Source: Gemmata sp. (lineage in GTDB: Bacteria; Planctomycetota; Planctomycetia; Gemmatales; Gemmataceae). From it: a stretch of 33,213 nt of DNA. The translations under genes were made by a program, and so were the position numbers. The notes below the pieces were generated by a model. That model was not told the DNA's origin, made no database searches, and saw nothing but the letters and a program-made list of their open reading frames with translations. The stretch's first letter is position 1, and each line of letters starts with the position of its first letter. The stretch is taken from contig JALHNS010000029.1 of NCBI GenBank assembly GCA_022843445.1, positions 1 through 33,213 of the forward strand. Direction: 5' to 3'. This document shows positions 30,147-33,213 of the stretch, one piece after another.

Positions 30147-31133
30147 TTACAGCCCGCTCGCGAACTGCGCGGCGATGTCCACGCCGACGAGTTCGCTCCA
30201 CGCGCGGAGCAGCTTCGCGCACACCGGGCCGGGCCACGCGTAGTCGCGGTGCCGGTCGCGCGCGCCGAACCGGCGCACCCCCGCCACGCAGAACCCGGTG
30301 CCCGCGAGCAGCACTTCCGACACCCGCGTACCGATCCCTTTCTCGTCGCCCGGTTGCGGCGGGCCGAAGAAGCACCGCATGTCCAGCGGCGCGCGCTCGA
30401 ACTTCAGCCACAACGGGCCGCACAACTCTTCGATCACCTTCACCGAAATGCTGTCCTGCACGGCATCGGCGTTCTGCGCGAGCACCCTGTCGCCCGCCAC
30501 GAGGAGCACGGATGCAATCGCGGTGTCGGCCGCACCGCCGTTCATCACCACCGGCACCACGGTGGAATCGCTCGCCGGCGGGTCGAGTTTCCAGTGCAAA
30601 TACGAGTTCGGGTCGCGGAGCGCGTGCGCCGCGACGTGCCAGAACAGTCGGCTGCGGTGCTTCACGCGCGGCGGCAGCAGGTCGTGCGGCGCGTTGCTCT
30701 GCATCCCGGCGACGGCGAGCGTCACGCCTTCGGTGAAGAACCGCCGGTACCGCGCGACCGGCAGCGGGTACGTCACCATGCCGAGCGTCGGCGGCCCGTT
30801 GTCGCTCCCGGTGTAGAAGCCAATCGCGCCCGGTGTGGCGAACGTGACCAGTTGTAACTCGCCGCCCGCGGGGAGCAGTTTCGCGTTGTGCGCGACGAGT
30901 TCGTTCGCGGCGCGTGTCAGCTCGCTGTCACTCGCGCTCAGTGGAACGTAGCAATCGGCGCAGTCGCGGCGGAACCGCGCGAGGTGATCGGGCCAGCGGA
31001 ACAGTTGGTGGCGGAACGTGCGCGCGTTGTCCACGACCGTGGCCCCAGAAACGAACCCGGCGTCGTGGAGCGGCAGCGCGGCCTCGGCGAACGGCACGAA
31101 CGCACCGTTCAGGTACGCAAACGGGGTGTTCAT
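30147..31133 (-). CDS. Class IV aminotransferase-like PLP enzyme
   Basis: A 328-residue protein of the BCAT/ADC-lyase/D-amino-acid aminotransferase fold. The N-terminus YLNGAFVPFAEAALPLHDAG and the VSGATVVDNARTFRHQLFRW segment are typical of the class. K158 in LLPPRVKHRSRLFWHVA is the likely Schiff-base lysine. The usual glutamate near the PLP ring nitrogen (xTETxxxN) appears here as D203 in GGAADTAIASVLLVAGDRVL, a conservative but unusual change. The substrate cannot be told. The ATG overlaps the stop codon of the dual-specificity phosphatase gene (ATGA), which implies translational coupling. It is the last gene of the PP2C / radical SAM / phosphatase cassette. Confidence 0.85.
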   Translation of the reverse strand: MNTPFAYLNGAFVPFAEAALPLHDAGFVSGATVVDNARTFRHQLFRWPDHLARFRRDCADCYVPLSASDSELTRAANELVAHNAKLLPAGGELQLVTFATPGAIGFYTGSDNGPPTLGMVTYPLPVARYRRFFTEGVTLAVAGMQSNAPHDLLPPRVKHRSRLFWHVAAHALRDPNSYLHWKLDPPASDSTVVPVVMNGGAADTAIASVLLVAGDRVLAQNADAVQDSISVKVIEELCGPLWLKFERAPLDMRCFFGPPQPGDEKGIGTRVSEVLLAGTGFCVAGVRRFGARDRHRDYAWPGPVCAKLLRAWSELVGVDIAAQFASGL

Positions 31134-31630
31134 TCCTCAGAATCCGGTAGCGGGAACGGGACGATCACTTCCGGTCGCGGGTGCGGGAAGAAGAGCGCGA
31201 GGCCGTGCTTCTGCGCGAACAACACGTGCTCCGTATCGACCATCCGGTAGTGACCGGCGACCGCGTCCGGCGAGCGCAGTTCGATCCACTCGCGCGCGTC
31301 GTTCGGCGGGATGCCCAGCGCCACAAGGTACAGCCACAAGATCGTCGGCGAGCGCAGTTGGCCCATCACGCAATGAACGTACACGTGCGCGCCCGGGGCC
31401 GAGACGAGCCGGTGCAGCGTGTCGAGCGCGAACGCGAGTTTGAACGCCGAGAGTCGCCGGGAATCACTCATCGGCACTTCGGCGACTTCCGCGAAGCCGT
31501 CGGCCGACGAAATCTGATTCTGAACATCGGACACGTTTAGAACGTGCGTGACGCCCATCGCGCGCAGCTTCTCCGCGCGCTCCGGGAGCGCGAACGGGCC
31601 GACCGACAGGCACTCCGTGATGCGGTACAT
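31130..31630 (-). CDS. Dual-specificity protein phosphatase family protein
   Basis: A 166-residue cytoplasmic protein. The frame extends far upstream, but that part is a shadow of the radical SAM gene; the ATG at 31630, 2 nt after that gene's stop, is the logical start. VYVHCVMGQLRSPTILWLYL holds the Cys-based phosphatase signature HCx2Gx2RS (H86, C87, R93). MGVTHVLNVSD is the normal N-terminal strand, and the VPMSDSRRLSAFKLAFALDT segment occupies the place of the general-acid loop. It could remove phosphate from Ser/Thr/Tyr, or from RNA or lipids as some small family members do. It sits between a radical SAM/SPASM gene and an aminotransferase gene, with 4-nt overlap to the latter. Confidence 0.88.
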   Translation of the reverse strand: MYRITECLSVGPFALPERAEKLRAMGVTHVLNVSDVQNQISSADGFAEVAEVPMSDSRRLSAFKLAFALDTLHRLVSAPGAHVYVHCVMGQLRSPTILWLYLVALGIPPNDAREWIELRSPDAVAGHYRMVDTEHVLFAQKHGLALFFPHPRPEVIVPFPLPDSEE

Positions 31631-31632
31631 CG

Positions 31633-32799
31633 TCACTCGCTTTCGGCCGCGCGGGCCGCGGCGTAGCGCGCGTAGGCGGGCGTGAGGCACATATCCATCC
31701 CGGCGTACAGGCGCTCCTCCGCGGTGCCGGTGGCGAACAGTTGCGCGGTCGTGCGGCACCCGCCGAAGCACACTTCTTGATACGCGCACGCTTCGGCCGC
31801 GCACGCCCCGCCGAGCCGCCGGCGCAGCGTTTCGCGCGACAGATCCACCGGGCGGTCGATCGTCACGCGCCCGGTATCCCAGTCCACTTTCCCGATGCGC
31901 TGGTTTTCGTCCACCACGTTCATGAAGCACCAGTGAACGTTGCCCGACTGCGTGGACACGTTCCAGTATTCGCCGCCTACCGCCGGGCAGAACTGGTCTT
32001 CCGGTTGCACGCCGGTGTTGCGGCGCACGATCTTGTCGCGCGCCTGTGCCACCGTTTTGCCGTGGAAGTTGGGGCCGAAGTTCACCCCGAAGGCGAGGTA
32101 CAGGCGCGGCCCGTACTTCGCCTTCAGGCGCTCGAACGTCGGGATCACGACGCCCACGAGGTCGTCCCACGTGAGCAGCAGGTCTTTGGGCAGGTGACCC
32201 GCGTCGCCGGTGGGCACGAGCCGCAGAAACCGCACGCGGTGCGCGCCGCACGCGACTGCGGCGTCGCACACGGCTTCCATCGAGTGCATCGTGTCGCGGG
32301 CGAGCACGTTGTTGATCTGCACCCGCAGCCCGCGGTCCGCGCAAAGCCGCACGTTCGCCTTGATGCGCTCGTACTCGTCGGCGGTGTTGCGGTTGTAAAA
32401 CTCTTGCTCGGTCGCGGTCCCGAACAGCGTAATCTGCACCTGTTTCAGCCCGTGCGCGAGGAGCTCGTCTACGAGTGCGGGCGTGAGGCGGTGCCCGTTC
32501 GTGAGCGTTTCCGGTTGCCGCACTTCCTGCATCACCGGGAGCAGCGGCTTCGCGGTCACTATGTCGCGCGGGTAGAGGAACATGGTCGCTTCGGGGTAGC
32601 TCGCGCGGAGCCGCCGCAGGAACGCGACTTCCTCCGCGGAGCCGCGGGGCCCCTCCGGGTCCGCGTCCGGTTCCACATACGAGCACTGTCGGCACTGCTG
32701 ATCGCACGGCCGGTACGAGAGCACGTCGATGTTTTTCGCGGGCGGCGGTTGCGGCACGTCCGGCGCGGCGAGCACGGTCAGCGAGATGCGGGCGCTCAT
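31633..32799 (-). CDS. Radical SAM protein with SPASM-like C-terminal domain
   Basis: A 388-residue protein. The ATG at 32799 overlaps the PP2C stop (ATGA) and has GGGGGA upstream, so the longer frame is rejected. CDQQCRQC (C32, C36, C39) is the CX3CX2C motif binding the [4Fe-4S] cluster that cleaves S-adenosylmethionine. The TIM-barrel follows (about 25-250), with QVQITLFGTATEQEFYNRNT and VRFLRLVPTGDAGHLP. The C-terminal part has seven cysteines: FCPAVGGEYWN, VHWCFMN, the cluster CAAEACAYQEVCFGGC (CX4CX5CX3C) and a final MDMC, close to the SPASM pattern that binds auxiliary clusters in peptide-modifying enzymes and sulfatase maturases. A peptide or protein substrate is therefore likely. No precursor peptide gene was recognised. 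The flanking genes both encode phosphatases. Confidence 0.9.
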   Translation of the reverse strand: MSARISLTVLAAPDVPQPPPAKNIDVLSYRPCDQQCRQCSYVEPDADPEGPRGSAEEVAFLRRLRASYPEATMFLYPRDIVTAKPLLPVMQEVRQPETLTNGHRLTPALVDELLAHGLKQVQITLFGTATEQEFYNRNTADEYERIKANVRLCADRGLRVQINNVLARDTMHSMEAVCDAAVACGAHRVRFLRLVPTGDAGHLPKDLLLTWDDLVGVVIPTFERLKAKYGPRLYLAFGVNFGPNFHGKTVAQARDKIVRRNTGVQPEDQFCPAVGGEYWNVSTQSGNVHWCFMNVVDENQRIGKVDWDTGRVTIDRPVDLSRETLRRRLGGACAAEACAYQEVCFGGCRTTAQLFATGTAEERLYAGMDMCLTPAYARYAAARAAESE

Positions 32800-33213
32800 T
32801 CCGTTCCCCCTTGCAGAAGCACCGCGGTGAAGTCGTCTTGGAATTCGCCCGTCGCGGGGAGGAGCACGGCGCGCTGAAGGTCTTCGAGCAGTTCGTCGCC
32901 GCTCAGCTTCGCGACGCTCTTCCACACGCGCTCCCAACTCGCGTACTTCCACACGCCGTCCGAAAGCAGCAACAGTTTCCAAGGGCGCGCGAGTTGCAAT
33001 TCAAACGGCACGAGCGACGCCTCACCGCTGCCGACCGGCGGGTTCTTGTGCTGCGCCGCGGTGAGCAACCGAATGAGGCCGTCGCCCCACACCGCGACCG
33101 CGGCGCTATCGCCACAGGAGGCACCATTCACGAAATCGCCTTCGATTTCCAGTGCGACGAGCGTGGTGAACCCCGCGAGCGGGTCGGCGCTCACCGCGGC
33201 GTCGGCGCGCGCG
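32796..33213 (-). CDS. PP2C-like protein phosphatase, 5'-truncated by window edge
   Basis: The last 138 or so residues of a PP2C (PPM) family Ser/Thr phosphatase; the frame is open to the window edge, so the GTG at 33194 is not taken as the start. Visible motifs are GDSAAVAVW (metal-binding Asp), LTAAQHKNPPVGSGEAS, LLLLSDGVWKY (metal-binding DG) and FQDDFTAVLLQ (C-terminal Asp). Metal-dependent dephosphorylation of Ser/Thr is expected in the cytoplasm. The stop codon overlaps the ATG of the radical SAM gene (ATGA). A matching Ser/Thr kinase gene may lie beyond the right edge, but this cannot be seen. Confidence 0.88.
   Translation of the reverse strand, partial: ARADAAVSADPLAGFTTLVALEIEGDFVNGASCGDSAAVAVWGDGLIRLLTAAQHKNPPVGSGEASLVPFELQLARPWKLLLLSDGVWKYASWERVWKSVAKLSGDELLEDLQRAVLLPATGEFQDDFTAVLLQGGTE

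Noticed and set aside
31631..32707. N-terminal extension of the dual-specificity phosphatase
   Set aside because: The extension is the shifted frame of the radical SAM gene; ATG at 31630 lies 2 nt after that gene's stop and starts a normal family N-terminus.
32800..32982. N-terminal extension of the radical SAM protein
   Set aside because: It overlaps the PP2C coding frame and is Arg-rich; the ATG at 32799 overlaps the PP2C stop and has a ribosome site.

Overview
The window comes from a GC-rich planctomycete, most likely a Gemmata-like member of the Gemmataceae. The support is the stack of families typical of that group: three DUF1501 proteins, a DUF1549/DUF1553 protein, two very large PVC-type heme-binding (CxxCH) dehydrogenase-like proteins, a DUF1080 domain, many Sec or Tat export signals, and few strong Shine-Dalgarno sites. 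The genus is inferred; no marker gene is present.

Layout. (1) 1-1348: 3' part of a DUF1501 gene (+). (2) 9889-1538 (-): a four-gene operon in the order DUF1549/DUF1553 cytochrome-like protein, two tandem Tat-exported DUF1501 paralogues, PVC-type heme protein. (3) 10387-13436 (+): an OFA-like MFS transporter, a DUF3307 membrane protein and an HlyD/DevB-like adaptor without partner genes. (4) 14288-13536 (-): sdhB without sdhA or sdhC. (5) 18509-14436 (-): a 1357-residue PVC heme protein ending in DUF1080, divergent from an RsmC-like methyltransferase (18556-19593, +). (6) 20003-19677 (-): Gdx/SugE-type SMR exporter. (7) 20192-25237 (+): a 1681-residue alpha-2-macroglobulin with a thioester and a striking Phe-Gly-rich insert. 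(8) 26469-25456 (-): secreted alpha/alpha-toroid (prenyltransferase/squalene-oxidase repeat) protein, divergent from a secreted M28 peptidase (26546-28180, +). (9) 30074-28305 (-): NHLRC2-like thioredoxin/NHL lipoprotein. (10) 33213-30147 (-): a tightly coupled cassette of PP2C phosphatase (partial), radical SAM/SPASM protein, dual-specificity phosphatase and class IV aminotransferase.

How it works together. Most products are predicted to act outside the cytoplasm: exported heme and DUF1501 proteins probably used in polymer or carbohydrate catabolism, plus a set that handles proteins (A2M, M28 peptidase, redoxin). The right-end cassette is the best candidate for an undescribed system: two phosphatases of different classes bracket a peptide-maturase-like radical SAM enzyme, joined by two ATGA overlaps and one 2-nt gap.

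A second theme is structural. Every convergent gene junction (1349-1537, 13437-13535, 19594-19676, 25238-25455, 28181-28304), and one tail-to-head junction (14289-14435), holds a long near-perfect inverted repeat, while the divergent gaps hold none of that size. The sequences differ between junctions, except that one family occurs twice. All calls rest on reading the sequence; no database search was possible.
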